NCBI RefSeq assembly: GCF_036961565.1
Contig: NZ_JBAMDD010000001.1
Coordinates: forward strand, 372,001-436,000
DNA length: 64,000 nt
Direction: 5' to 3'
From: Chitinimonas sp036961565
Lineage (GTDB): Bacteria > Pseudomonadota > Gammaproteobacteria > Burkholderiales > Chitinimonadaceae
Shown: in pieces, positions 1-9,109 of the stretch
Position numbering within the stretch: the first letter of the stretch is position 1
Layout: each line of letters begins with the position of its first letter
Position numbers and translations under genes: made by a program
Notes under the pieces: generated by a model
Seen by the model: only the letters and a program-made list of their open reading frames with translations
What the model was told of the DNA's origin: nothing
The model's database searches: none

Positions 1-3000
1 GCGCACTCAGCTATAGCTTTGCGCTGGCTGATGGCAGCCCACTACCGTCCTGGCTGATTTACGATTCACACCAAGGTCGCTTGCTAGGCAATCCCTACGA
101 TGCGCAGGTGGGTGATCTGGCGATCGTAGTTACTGCAACGAATAGCGCTGGGCTGAGTACACAGACCAGCTTCCAATTGCAGGGGCGTGATATCAACGAT
201 GCGCCCAAAGCGTACGACGTATCGTTTACAGCAGTCTGCTTTGTCAACGAGCCGTTTGGCACGGGTCATGGCGGCCTTATCCGAGATCGCGATGAAGGCG
301 ACGCATTGACTTTTTCCGCCACTCTAGCTGATGGTAGCCCGCTACCGGCTTGGCTAAGTTTAACTCAAGCTGATGCGCTGACGTTTCTATTCAGTGGTAC
401 GCCTGTGGTGGAATCCGTGGGCATGCTGGATATTCTGCTGACTGCGACCGACCAGCACGGAGCCAGCGTGCAGATGCCTGTGCATCTGGAAGTGGTAGGC
501 GCTCGCACTCCGATATTAGGGACGGAGGGTGACGACGAACTGATGGGTACTCGCCATGGCGATACCCTGCAGGGGCAGGCAGGTAACGATATGCTCTCCG
601 GCTTAGAGGGATTCGATACTCTGATCGGTGATGCGGGCGACGATACCTTGATAGGCGGTGAATTTGTAGACTATCTATACGGTGGCGAGGGTAACGATAC
701 CTATGTGCTTAATGGTGGGGACAACTTCGATTATTTGTCAGATTCCGGTGTGGCGGGCGAGCAGAATGTCTTGCAGTTTGGTCAAGGAATCAGCGCAGCC
801 CATATCCGTCTTGAGCGCAGTGGCCTGGATTTGATTGTGCGTTGCGAGCAGTCCCATTTGGCCAATGGGGTAGTCGTGGAGGGCTTTTACGCCGATATGA
901 GTGACCGCGTGGGTAATGGCGCGATCAGTGCATTGGTGTTCGAAAATGGCCAGCGTCTTACCTTGGCGGACTTTGGTTTGAATGAGCTGGACCCGATTGT
1001 CAAAGGCACTGCCGGTGATGATCTGCTGGCTGGAGCGGTTATTGGCGATACGATAGAGGGTTATGCTGGTAATGACTCACTTTCTGGAAATAACGGCAAC
1101 GATATCCTGATTGGTGATCTTGGGAATGACACACTCAATGGTGGCATGGATCGCGATACCTTGATTGGTGGCTTGGGAAATGACACGTATGCGCTAGGAA
1201 GATGGTCTGGCGAAGATACGGTGATCGAATCTGGCGCCGAAGGCGAACAGAATGTTCTCCAGTTTGCTCAGGGCGTCAATCCCGATCAAATCAGGCTTGA
1301 GCGCGTGGGCAACCATCTGATCGTTCATTACGATCAATCGAAGGTAACCAGCGCAGTGACGCTGCAGGACTACTACACGACTGCGCAAGATAGCGTAGGC
1401 AAGGGCTATATCAGCGAGCTGGTGTTTGATACCGGGCGCTACACCCTTAGCCATTTCGGTCTGGAAGCACTCAGCACGTCAACAGTAGGCACCGATGGCA
1501 ATGATGTGTTGTCGGGTTCCAATTCGAATGACACGCTGGAAGGCCATGCCGGTAACGATACGCTGGTGGGTAAGGCCGGTAACGACACCTTGAACGGTGG
1601 TCTGGGTGATGACACCTATGAGCTGTATTCCGGCTCGGGTCACGATACGGTGATCGAATCCGGTGTGGCGGGTGAGCAGAATATCCTCAAGTTCGGCCCC
1701 GGCACTCATCCGGCCAACCTGCGGTTGGAGCGTGTCGGCAACAGCCTGGTCGTTCACTACGATCAGTCCAAGGTGGCCAACTCGGTCACGCTGCAGGATT
1801 ACTACACTGGCGCCGACGATAGTTCGGGCAAGGGCTATATCAGCCAACTGGTGTTTGAATCGGGCGAGCGCTATACACTGGCTGACTTTCTGCCCCAGGC
1901 ACCGGTGCTGACCGGCACGATTGCTGATGTGGTGGTGGATACCAACAATGTGAACGAAGGGCAAAGCTTTAGCTGGGTGGTGCCAGAAGGCTTGTTTACC
2001 AAGGCTCCCGGTACCGCACTCAGCTATAGCTTTGCGCTGGCTGATGGCAACCCACTACCGTCCTGGCTGACTTACGATTCACACCAAGGCCGTTTGCTAG
2101 GCAATCCTTACGATGTACAGGTGGGCGATCTGGCGATAGTGCTTACAGTGACGAATAGCCTTGGGCTGAGCACACAGACCAGCTTTCAATTGCAGGGGCG
2201 CGATATCAACGATGCGCCTACAGCGTACGACGCATCGTTGACAGCGGTTTGCTTTGTCAACGAGCCCTTTGGCACGGGTTATGGTGGCTATTTTCGAGAT
2301 CGTGATGAAGGCGATGCATTGACCTATTCCGCCACTCTGGTCGATGGTAGCCCGCTACCGGCTTGGCTTAGCTTTACTCAAACTGATGCCTTGACGTTCC
2401 AATTCAATGGTACGCCTGCGGTGGAATCCGTGGGCATGCTGGATATCGTGGTGACCGCGACCGATAAGCAGGGTGCCAGTTTGCAGCGATTGATGCAGCT
2501 GGAAGTGGTGGGCGTGCGCACGCCCATTATCGGGACGGAGGGTAACGACAACCTATCGGGTACTCGCCATGGCGATACTCTGCAAGGCAATGCGGGCAAC
2601 GATACCTTGATCGGTGGTGAGGACTACGACCACCTGCACGGTGGCGAGGGTAGCGATACCTATGTGCTCAATTGGGATTCATCCCACGATACCCTGTTCG
2701 ATACCGGTAGGGCGGGCGAGCAGAATATCCTGCAGTTTGGCCTGGGGATCAGCCCAACGAATATCCGCCTTGAGCGCAAGGGCCTGGATTTGGTGGTGCA
2801 TTACGAGCAGTCCAAATCGGCCAATTCGGTAACCGTGCAGGGCTTCTACACGGATATGAATGACCGCGTGGGTAATGGCGCGATCAGTGCATTGGTGTTC
2901 GAAAATGGCCAACGCCTTACCTTGGCGGACTTTGGTTTGGATGCGCTGGACCCCGCGATAAAGGGAACGGCTGACCACGATTGGTTGTCTGGGAGCTTAA

Positions 3001-5880
3001 ACGACGACAAGATAGAGGGTTATGACGGTAATGACGCACTTTATGGGAGTAGCGGCAACGATATTCTGATTGGCGATCTTGGCAATGACACACTCAATGG
3101 CGGCATGGATCGCGATACCTTGATCGGTGGCTTGGGTAATGACACCTATGAATTGGGTGCTTGGACTGGCGAAGATACGGTGATTGAGTCTGGCGCCGAA
3201 GGTGAGCAGAATATTCTCCAGTTTGCTCAGGGCGTTAATCCCGATCAAATCCGGCTTGAGCGCGTAGATAACCATCTGATTGTTCATTACGATCAGTCCA
3301 AGGCTGCCAACTCGGTGACGCTGCAGGACTACTACACCAGTGCACAAGATAGCGTAGGCAAGGGCTATATCACCGAGCTGGTGTTTGATACTGGGCGCTA
3401 TACCCTTAGCCATTTCGGTCTGGAAGCACTCAGCACAGCCATTGCCGGCACCGATGGCAATGATGTGTTGTCGGGTTTCAATTCGAACGACACGCTGGAA
3501 GGCCATGCCGGTAACGATACGCTGGTGGGTAAGGCGGGCAACGACACTTTGAACGGTGGTCTGGGTGACGACACCTATGAGCTGTATTCCGGTTCTGGTC
3601 ACGATACGGTGATCGAATCAGGGGTGGCGGGTGAGCAGAATATCCTCAAGTTCGGCCCAGGTACCCATCCGGCCCACCTGCGGTTGGAGCGTGTGGGCAA
3701 CAGTCTGGTTGTTCACTACGATCAGTCCAAGGTGGCCAACTCGGTGACGCTGCAGGATTACTATGCCGGTGCTGATGACAGTACAGGCAAGGCTTATATC
3801 AGCGCATTGGTGTTTGAATCAGGCGAGCGCTATACGCTGGCTGATTTCCTGCCCAAGGCCCCCGAATTGAACGGCACCATCGCCGATGTGGTGGTAGATA
3901 CCAACAATATTGACCAGGGTGACAGCTTTATCTGGGCTGTGCCACAAGGCTTGTTCAGCACCAAGCCCGGTAGCTATCTTAGCTATAGCTTTGCGCTGGC
4001 TGATGGTAGCCCCCTTCCGTCTTGGCTGACTTACGAGCCTGGCCAGGCGTATTTGCGAGGCAATCCTTACCAAGCCCAGGTGGGTGACCTTACGATAGTG
4101 CTCACTGCGACAGATAGCAGCGGACTGAGCACCCAAACCAGCTTTCAACTGCAGGGTCGTGAGATCAACGATACCCCAAGCCTATTTGTACTTCCCGCAA
4201 TCCCGGCTTTCTTCGCTGGTGAATTTTCTAGCTATGGGCCAGGCTGCGCTTTCGATATCGATGTAGGCGATATGATCACCTACACAGCCACACTGGCGGA
4301 CGGCAGCACGCTGCCTTCCTGGCTCAATTTTGGTCAATCTGATCCAAAAGGCACTACGGGATTCCAACTCTCGGGTATACCGACAGGGGATTTTGTCGGC
4401 ATGCTGGATATCTTGGTGACTGCAACGGATATACAGGGCGCCAGTGTGCAGCAGCTTATGCAGGTGGAGGTGACAGGAGTGCGGACGCCGATTGTGGGGA
4501 CCGATGGTAACGACGATCTATCGGGAACCCGTCACGGCGATACCTTGCAGGGTAATGCGGGTAACGACCAGCTGTCTGGCTTGTCGGAGCGCGATACCCT
4601 GATCGGGGGAGCGGGCAACGACACCCTGATTGGTGGTGATTCTGACGACCACCTTGACGGCGGCGAGGGTAACGATACCTATGTGTTCAACAAGGGTTTT
4701 TCCCGCGATACCTTGATCGATTCGGGTGCTGAGGGGCAGCTGAATGTGCTGCAGTTCGGTGAAGGCATCAGCCCGGCGCATATCAGGCTTGAGCGCAAGG
4801 GATTGGATCTGATTGTTCATTTTGAGCAGTCCAAATCTGCCGATGCGATTACTGTACAAGGCTTTTATGCGGATATGAATGACCTGGTAGGTAAGGGTGC
4901 CATCAGTGAATTGGTGTTTGAGAATGGTGAGCGCTACACCCTGGCTGACTTTGGACTGAACGCATTAGACCCGGTAATCAAGGGTACGGCCGGTGATGAT
5001 CAACTGTCGGGTGAGAGTATTGACGACAAGATAGAGGGTTATGCCGGTAATGACGCACTTTATGGGAATAGCGGCAACGATATTCTGATCGGTGAGCTTG
5101 GCAATGACACACTCAATGGTGGCATGGATCGCGATACCCTGATAGGTGGCTTGGGTGACGATACTTATGAATTAGGTAATTGGGCTGGTCATGATACGGT
5201 GATCGAGTCAGGCGTTGAGGGCGAACAAAACATTCTCCAGTTTGCTCAGGGCATCCGTCCTGACCAGATCAGGCTGGAACGCGTGGGCAACCATCTGGTC
5301 GTTCATTACGATCAGTCCAAGGCTGCCAACTCGGTGACGCTGCAGGACTATTACACTAGTGCGCAAGATAGCGTAGGCAAGGGCTATATCAGCGAGCTGG
5401 TGTTTGATAACGGGCGCTATACCCTTAGCCATTTCGGCCTGGAAGCACTTAGCACAGCCATTGCCGGCACCGATGGCAATGATGTGTTGTCTGGTTTCAA
5501 TTCAAACGACACGCTGGAAGGCCATGCCGGCAACGATACGCTGGCGGGTAAGGCCGGTAACGACACCTTGAACGGCGGTCTAGGCGATGACACCTATGAG
5601 CTGTATTCCGGTTCGGGTCACGATACGGTGATCGAATCCGGCGCGGCGGGTGAGCAGAATGTCCTCAGGTTTGGCCCTGGCACCCATCCGGCCCATCTGC
5701 GGTTGGAGCGTGTGGGCAACAGTCTGGTCGTTCACTACGATCAGTCCAAGGTGGCCAACTCGGTGACGCTGCAGGATTACTACCATGGCGTGGATGACAA
5801 GATCGGCAAGGGCCTGATAGGCGCCGTGCAGTTTGATGGCACGGGTGAAACGTTTGCCTTCAGCCATTTCCTCAGCCAGC
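1..5880 (+). repeat. Three tandem ~2-kb coding repeats
   Basis: The same block recurs three times inside the RTX gene. The GTIADVVVDTNN segment begins near 1914 and again near 3873, a spacing of 1959 bp. The ALSYSFALADG segment is at base 3 and again at 2016, a spacing of 2013 bp. The first copy is cut by the window edge. The copies are close enough at nucleotide level for recombination or assembly collapse to change their number. Confidence 0.9.
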
Positions 5881-7472
5881 TTAACCAGGCGCCTGTGGTG
5901 GCGGGGGAAGTCGTTGATCAGTTGGCGACAGCCGAGAGCCTCTTTAGCTGGCAGCTTCCTGCTGGCCTGTTTGCGGATGCGGATGGCGACAAGCTGGCGT
6001 ACACCGTGTCGCAGGCCGATGGCAGCGCACTACCGGACTGGCTGAAATTTGATGCCACTACGGGTTTGCTGAGCGGCACACCCGTCAATAGTCAGGCTGG
6101 TGTGCTGGCGCTGCGTGTGACGGCGACGGACCCTGGCAACTTGAGCACGCATCTTGATTTTGCGCTGCAAGTGCGGGCCATCAACCATGCACCCGAGGCG
6201 GTTGGGGCGTTGGAAAAGCAAACCACGCGTGTCGGTCAGCCGTTTGAGTTCTATTTGCCGGAAGGTATGTTCCGCGATGTGGATAGCGAGGCAGGTGATA
6301 GCCTGACATTGAGCTTTACCCTGGCAGACGGCAGCCCCTTGCCGGCCTGGCTAAGCTTTGATGCGGCTACCCGCAAACTGTCCGGCATCCCTGGTGCGGC
6401 CAGTGTGGGCGAGTTGCAGCTTGTGGTCGTGGCGCAAGATACGGCGGGCGCCAGTGCAAAACTGGGCTTGGGCCTGACTGTTACTGCGCCAGCTGGCACC
6501 GTGCTGACTGGTGGTACGGGCGCCGATAATCTGCAGGGTACCGCCGGGGCAGACAGCCTGAGCGGCATGGCGGGTAACGACAAGCTGTACGGCAACGACG
6601 GTAACGATACCTTGCGTGGTGATGCCGGCAACGACCTGCTGGATGGCGGTGAAGGTGACAACCTGCTGGACGGCGGCGATGGCAATGACAAGCTCTACGG
6701 CGGCAGCGGTCATGAAACCCTGTTGGGTGGGGTGGGTAACGACCAACTGTATGGTTGGTCGGGTAACGACCAGCTTGATGGCGGCTTGGGTAATGACACC
6801 CTGACTGGCGACGAAGGCCACGATCTGCTGCAAGGCGGCGCAGGCCGTGACGAGCTGTTTGGCGGTGTTGGCAATGACACCCTGATCAGCGGTGCAGGGG
6901 CAGACTGGCTGGAAGGGGGGCAGGGCGACGATACCTATCGCTTCCTGCGCGGAGATGGTTTTGATGTCATTACCGAGCTGGCAGGCGAGGGGAGCGATAC
7001 GATCCACTTTGGCGCTGGTATTGCCGCCAACCAGCTGAAGGTGAGCCGCGCTGGCAACGATCTGGAAGTCCGCCTGGTCGGGTCTGGCGATGGTATGACA
7101 ATACGCGGCTGGTTTGCTGCCGAGGGCAACCGCGTGGAGCAGTTCCTGTTCGACGACGGCCAAGTGCTGACGGCCAGCCAGCTGGAAGCCTTGCTGCCTG
7201 CTGCCAAGCTATCGGCGAGGACACAGGCGCAACCGGTCGAATCGTTCGGGCCTATCGTACTGCCATCGGCAGGTGTGGATGGCCGGGACTTCCAGCGCCC
7301 GGCGCCGCTGCACGATACGGAGATAGTTGGCCGTAGCGATGCGGGTGTTGCCCAGCAAGTCAGCTCGCTGGTTGACGCCATGGCGAGCTTTGCACCGAGC
7401 AGCATGGGTAATCTGGCGGCGAGTATGCCAACCCAGGAGATCTATACCCCGCTTCTGACCAAGCCGCGCTAG
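1..7472 (+). CDS. Giant RTX repeat protein, 5' end outside window
   Basis: The reading frame is open from base 3, so the gene starts upstream of the window; 2489 residues are visible. It is built from three tandem units of about 655 residues. Each has putative Ig-like (He_PIG type) modules with the LADGSPLPSWL pattern, glycine/aspartate calcium-binding nonapeptides of the GNDTLIGG type, and HCBP-related modules of the GEQN...LRLERVGN...TLQDYY type. Two more He_PIG modules, an RTX block at about 6500-6930 and a final HCBP-like module follow. The C terminus carries LVDAMASFAPS, almost identical to the end of the second RTX protein downstream, which suggests both use the same type I exporter. 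RTX proteins of this architecture are typically secreted adhesins or surface proteins; the specific role is not visible because the N terminus is missing. A terminator follows the stop codon. Confidence 0.93.
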   Translation, partial: ALSYSFALADGSPLPSWLIYDSHQGRLLGNPYDAQVGDLAIVVTATNSAGLSTQTSFQLQGRDINDAPKAYDVSFTAVCFVNEPFGTGHGGLIRDRDEGDALTFSATLADGSPLPAWLSLTQADALTFLFSGTPVVESVGMLDILLTATDQHGASVQMPVHLEVVGARTPILGTEGDDELMGTRHGDTLQGQAGNDMLSGLEGFDTLIGDAGDDTLIGGEFVDYLYGGEGNDTYVLNGGDNFDYLSDSGVAGEQNVLQFGQGISAAHIRLERSGLDLIVRCEQSHLANGVVVEGFYADMSDRVGNGAISALVFENGQRLTLADFGLNELDPIVKGTAGDDLLAGAVIGDTIEGYAGNDSLSGNNGNDILIGDLGNDTLNGGMDRDTLIGGLGNDTYALGRWSGEDTVIESGAEGEQNVLQFAQGVNPDQIRLERVGNHLIVHYDQSKVTSAVTLQDYYTTAQDSVGKGYISELVFDTGRYTLSHFGLEALSTSTVGTDGNDVLSGSNSNDTLEGHAGNDTLVGKAGNDTLNGGLGDDTYELYSGSGHDTVIESGVAGEQNILKFGPGTHPANLRLERVGNSLVVHYDQSKVANSVTLQDYYTGADDSSGKGYISQLVFESGERYTLADFLPQAPVLTGTIADVVVDTNNVNEGQSFSWVVPEGLFTKAPGTALSYSFALADGNPLPSWLTYDSHQGRLLGNPYDVQVGDLAIVLTVTNSLGLSTQTSFQLQGRDINDAPTAYDASLTAVCFVNEPFGTGYGGYFRDRDEGDALTYSATLVDGSPLPAWLSFTQTDALTFQFNGTPAVESVGMLDIVVTATDKQGASLQRLMQLEVVGVRTPIIGTEGNDNLSGTRHGDTLQGNAGNDTLIGGEDYDHLHGGEGSDTYVLNWDSSHDTLFDTGRAGEQNILQFGLGISPTNIRLERKGLDLVVHYEQSKSANSVTVQGFYTDMNDRVGNGAISALVFENGQRLTLADFGLDALDPAIKGTADHDWLSGSLNDDKIEGYDGNDALYGSSGNDILIGDLGNDTLNGGMDRDTLIGGLGNDTYELGAWTGEDTVIESGAEGEQNILQFAQGVNPDQIRLERVDNHLIVHYDQSKAANSVTLQDYYTSAQDSVGKGYITELVFDTGRYTLSHFGLEALSTAIAGTDGNDVLSGFNSNDTLEGHAGNDTLVGKAGNDTLNGGLGDDTYELYSGSGHDTVIESGVAGEQNILKFGPGTHPAHLRLERVGNSLVVHYDQSKVANSVTLQDYYAGADDSTGKAYISALVFESGERYTLADFLPKAPELNGTIADVVVDTNNIDQGDSFIWAVPQGLFSTKPGSYLSYSFALADGSPLPSWLTYEPGQAYLRGNPYQAQVGDLTIVLTATDSSGLSTQTSFQLQGREINDTPSLFVLPAIPAFFAGEFSSYGPGCAFDIDVGDMITYTATLADGSTLPSWLNFGQSDPKGTTGFQLSGIPTGDFVGMLDILVTATDIQGASVQQLMQVEVTGVRTPIVGTDGNDDLSGTRHGDTLQGNAGNDQLSGLSERDTLIGGAGNDTLIGGDSDDHLDGGEGNDTYVFNKGFSRDTLIDSGAEGQLNVLQFGEGISPAHIRLERKGLDLIVHFEQSKSADAITVQGFYADMNDLVGKGAISELVFENGERYTLADFGLNALDPVIKGTAGDDQLSGESIDDKIEGYAGNDALYGNSGNDILIGELGNDTLNGGMDRDTLIGGLGDDTYELGNWAGHDTVIESGVEGEQNILQFAQGIRPDQIRLERVGNHLVVHYDQSKAANSVTLQDYYTSAQDSVGKGYISELVFDNGRYTLSHFGLEALSTAIAGTDGNDVLSGFNSNDTLEGHAGNDTLAGKAGNDTLNGGLGDDTYELYSGSGHDTVIESGAAGEQNVLRFGPGTHPAHLRLERVGNSLVVHYDQSKVANSVTLQDYYHGVDDKIGKGLIGAVQFDGTGETFAFSHFLSQLNQAPVVAGEVVDQLATAESLFSWQLPAGLFADADGDKLAYTVSQADGSALPDWLKFDATTGLLSGTPVNSQAGVLALRVTATDPGNLSTHLDFALQVRAINHAPEAVGALEKQTTRVGQPFEFYLPEGMFRDVDSEAGDSLTLSFTLADGSPLPAWLSFDAATRKLSGIPGAASVGELQLVVVAQDTAGASAKLGLGLTVTAPAGTVLTGGTGADNLQGTAGADSLSGMAGNDKLYGNDGNDTLRGDAGNDLLDGGEGDNLLDGGDGNDKLYGGSGHETLLGGVGNDQLYGWSGNDQLDGGLGNDTLTGDEGHDLLQGGAGRDELFGGVGNDTLISGAGADWLEGGQGDDTYRFLRGDGFDVITELAGEGSDTIHFGAGIAANQLKVSRAGNDLEVRLVGSGDGMTIRGWFAAEGNRVEQFLFDDGQVLTASQLEALLPAAKLSARTQAQPVESFGPIVLPSAGVDGRDFQRPAPLHDTEIVGRSDAGVAQQVSSLVDAMASFAPSSMGNLAASMPTQEIYTPLLTKPR

Positions 7473-7495
7473 TAAGTTGTATTGGTGCGACAAGG

Positions 7496-7525
7496 ACGGG
7501 CCGTGAGAGCGGCCCGTTTGTTTTT
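7496..7525 (+). terminator. Intrinsic terminator after first RTX gene
   Basis: ACGGGCCG and CGGCCCGT form an 8-bp perfect stem around a 6-nt loop, followed by TTGTTTTT. It lies 24 bp past the RTX stop codon and separates that gene from the glycosyltransferase. Confidence 0.85.
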
Positions 7526-7562
7526 GCCAAGGCTGGTGCGAGTTTGAGAGTAATCTAATAAA

Positions 7563-7581
7563 AATCAGTAATTTACTGATT
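7563..7581. promoter_or_regulatory. Perfect palindrome, operator candidate
   Basis: AATCAGTAATTTACTGATT is a perfect inverted repeat with 9-bp arms and one central base. Its last bases overlap the -35 element of the promoter that follows, the usual position for a repressor site. The regulator is unknown. Confidence 0.5.
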
Positions 7582-7608
7582 GCCATCGGCAGTGAATTTT
7601 TGTATATT
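7580..7608 (+). promoter_or_regulatory. Sigma-70 type promoter upstream of glycosyltransferase
   Basis: TTGCCA and TATATT are separated by exactly 17 nt. The -10 box is followed by CCGCGCC, the same as at the promoter of the exporter operon at 21.2 kb. Transcription would start near 7615. Confidence 0.6.
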
Positions 7609-7731
7609 CCGCGCCTTTCGCCCGAGCTAACCCTGTTCGGGTAGTGGTTTTTGAAAGGTGATTCATTGACAAGCGGTGACTTATTTGGTTTAGAGCGGCA
7701 GGCGCGTGGTGCTGAGCGCTCTGCAGGGGGA

Positions 7732-8928
7732 ATGCGGGTACTTTTCCTGCACCAGAACTTCCCAGGACAGTTCCGGCATCTGGCGCGCGCCATGGCCGCC
7801 GACCCAGCCAACCAGGTCATCGCCCTAGGCCAGCAGAAAGCCCCCGGCATGCCCGGCGTGCGTATGCTGCGCTACCAGCCCAAGCGGCAAGCCCACCCCA
7901 GTACCCATCGCTACCTGCACGGCATGGAAAACGCCGTCCTGGCGGGCCAGGCGGTGGCCGAAGTGCTGGCCCAACTCAAGCGGCAGGGCTTCAGCCCCGA
8001 TGTGGTTATCGCCCACCCAGGCTGGGGCGAAGCGCTCTACGTCAAGGACATCTACCCAGAGGCCCGCGTCATCCACTTCTGCGAGTATTACTACCACGCC
8101 GAAGGAGCCGATGCCGGCTTTGACCCGGCTTTCCCCCTCAGCCTGGACGACCGCGCCCGCATACGCAGCCGCAACGCACTACACCTGCTCAATCTCGAGC
8201 AATGCGACCTCGCCGTGGCCCCCACTGCCTGGCAGAAATCACTGCACCCCCAGGCCTACCACGACAAGATTCAGGTTATCCACGAAGGCGTGGATACCGA
8301 TGTCGCCAAGCCCGACTCCGATGCCCGCTTCACCCTGCCTGATGGCCGGGTACTCAGCCGGCACGACAAGATCATTACCTACGTTGCCCGCAACCTCGAA
8401 CCCTATCGAGGTTACCCCCAGTTCATCCATGCCCTGGCACAACTGCAGCGGCAGCGCGGCGATGTGCATGCACTGATCGTGGGTGGCGACGACGTCAGCT
8501 ACGGCAGCAAGCCCAAGGACGCCGCCAACTGGCGCACCAAGCTGGCCGCCGAAGTGGCGCTCGACCCCAGCCGCACCCACCACCTGGGCAAGCTGCCCTA
8601 CCAGGACTATCTCAAGGTACTGCAGATCAGCAGTGCCCATGCCTACCTCACCTACCCGTTTGTACTGAGCTGGTCCCTGCTGGAAGCCATGGCCGTCGGC
8701 TGCTGCGTGGTGGGTTCCCACACTGCACCGGTAGCCGAAGTGCTGCGGCATGGCGAGAACGGCTGGCTGGTGGACTTCTTCGACCGCGACGCGCTTGTCG
8801 ATCAGCTGCAAACCGTATTGGACGACCCCCAGGCCCAAATAGCCCTGCGTCACCAAGCCCGTGCCGAGGTGGTGGCGGGGTATGGGATAGGGGCGGGGAA
8901 TGCGGCTTGGTTGGGGTTGCTGGCATGA
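7732..8928 (+). CDS. Family 4 glycosyltransferase
   Basis: This 398-residue cytosolic protein has the N-terminal domain of GT4 enzymes that begin MRVLFLHQNFPGQF, and a C-terminal GT-B Rossmann half with the EAMAVGCCVVGS and VAEVLRHGENGWLV motifs that bind a nucleotide-sugar. Such enzymes transfer a sugar from an NDP-sugar; the acceptor cannot be read from sequence. I chose the ATG where family similarity begins. An in-frame TTG at 7666 preceded by AAAGGTG at good spacing would add 22 residues and is a real alternative. The gene sits between two giant RTX genes and upstream of the type I exporter, so its product may glycosylate surface polysaccharide or the RTX proteins; this is inference from position only. 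Confidence 0.88.
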   Translation: MRVLFLHQNFPGQFRHLARAMAADPANQVIALGQQKAPGMPGVRMLRYQPKRQAHPSTHRYLHGMENAVLAGQAVAEVLAQLKRQGFSPDVVIAHPGWGEALYVKDIYPEARVIHFCEYYYHAEGADAGFDPAFPLSLDDRARIRSRNALHLLNLEQCDLAVAPTAWQKSLHPQAYHDKIQVIHEGVDTDVAKPDSDARFTLPDGRVLSRHDKIITYVARNLEPYRGYPQFIHALAQLQRQRGDVHALIVGGDDVSYGSKPKDAANWRTKLAAEVALDPSRTHHLGKLPYQDYLKVLQISSAHAYLTYPFVLSWSLLEAMAVGCCVVGSHTAPVAEVLRHGENGWLVDFFDRDALVDQLQTVLDDPQAQIALRHQARAEVVAGYGIGAGNAAWLGLLA

Positions 8929-9109
8929 CACAGGTGGCCGAAGTATCTATCGCCTGACGGGTAACGCGACCACTACTGATTGGCTAACCGCAGCATGCTA
9001 GGCACCAAGTAAGTCAACCATTCCTGGTTTTAGACTTGGGGCGACCGCTGCTGGAATAGCCGGACGAATAACCGAACATTGAATTTAAATCTAACAGGAA
9101 TAAGCAAGC

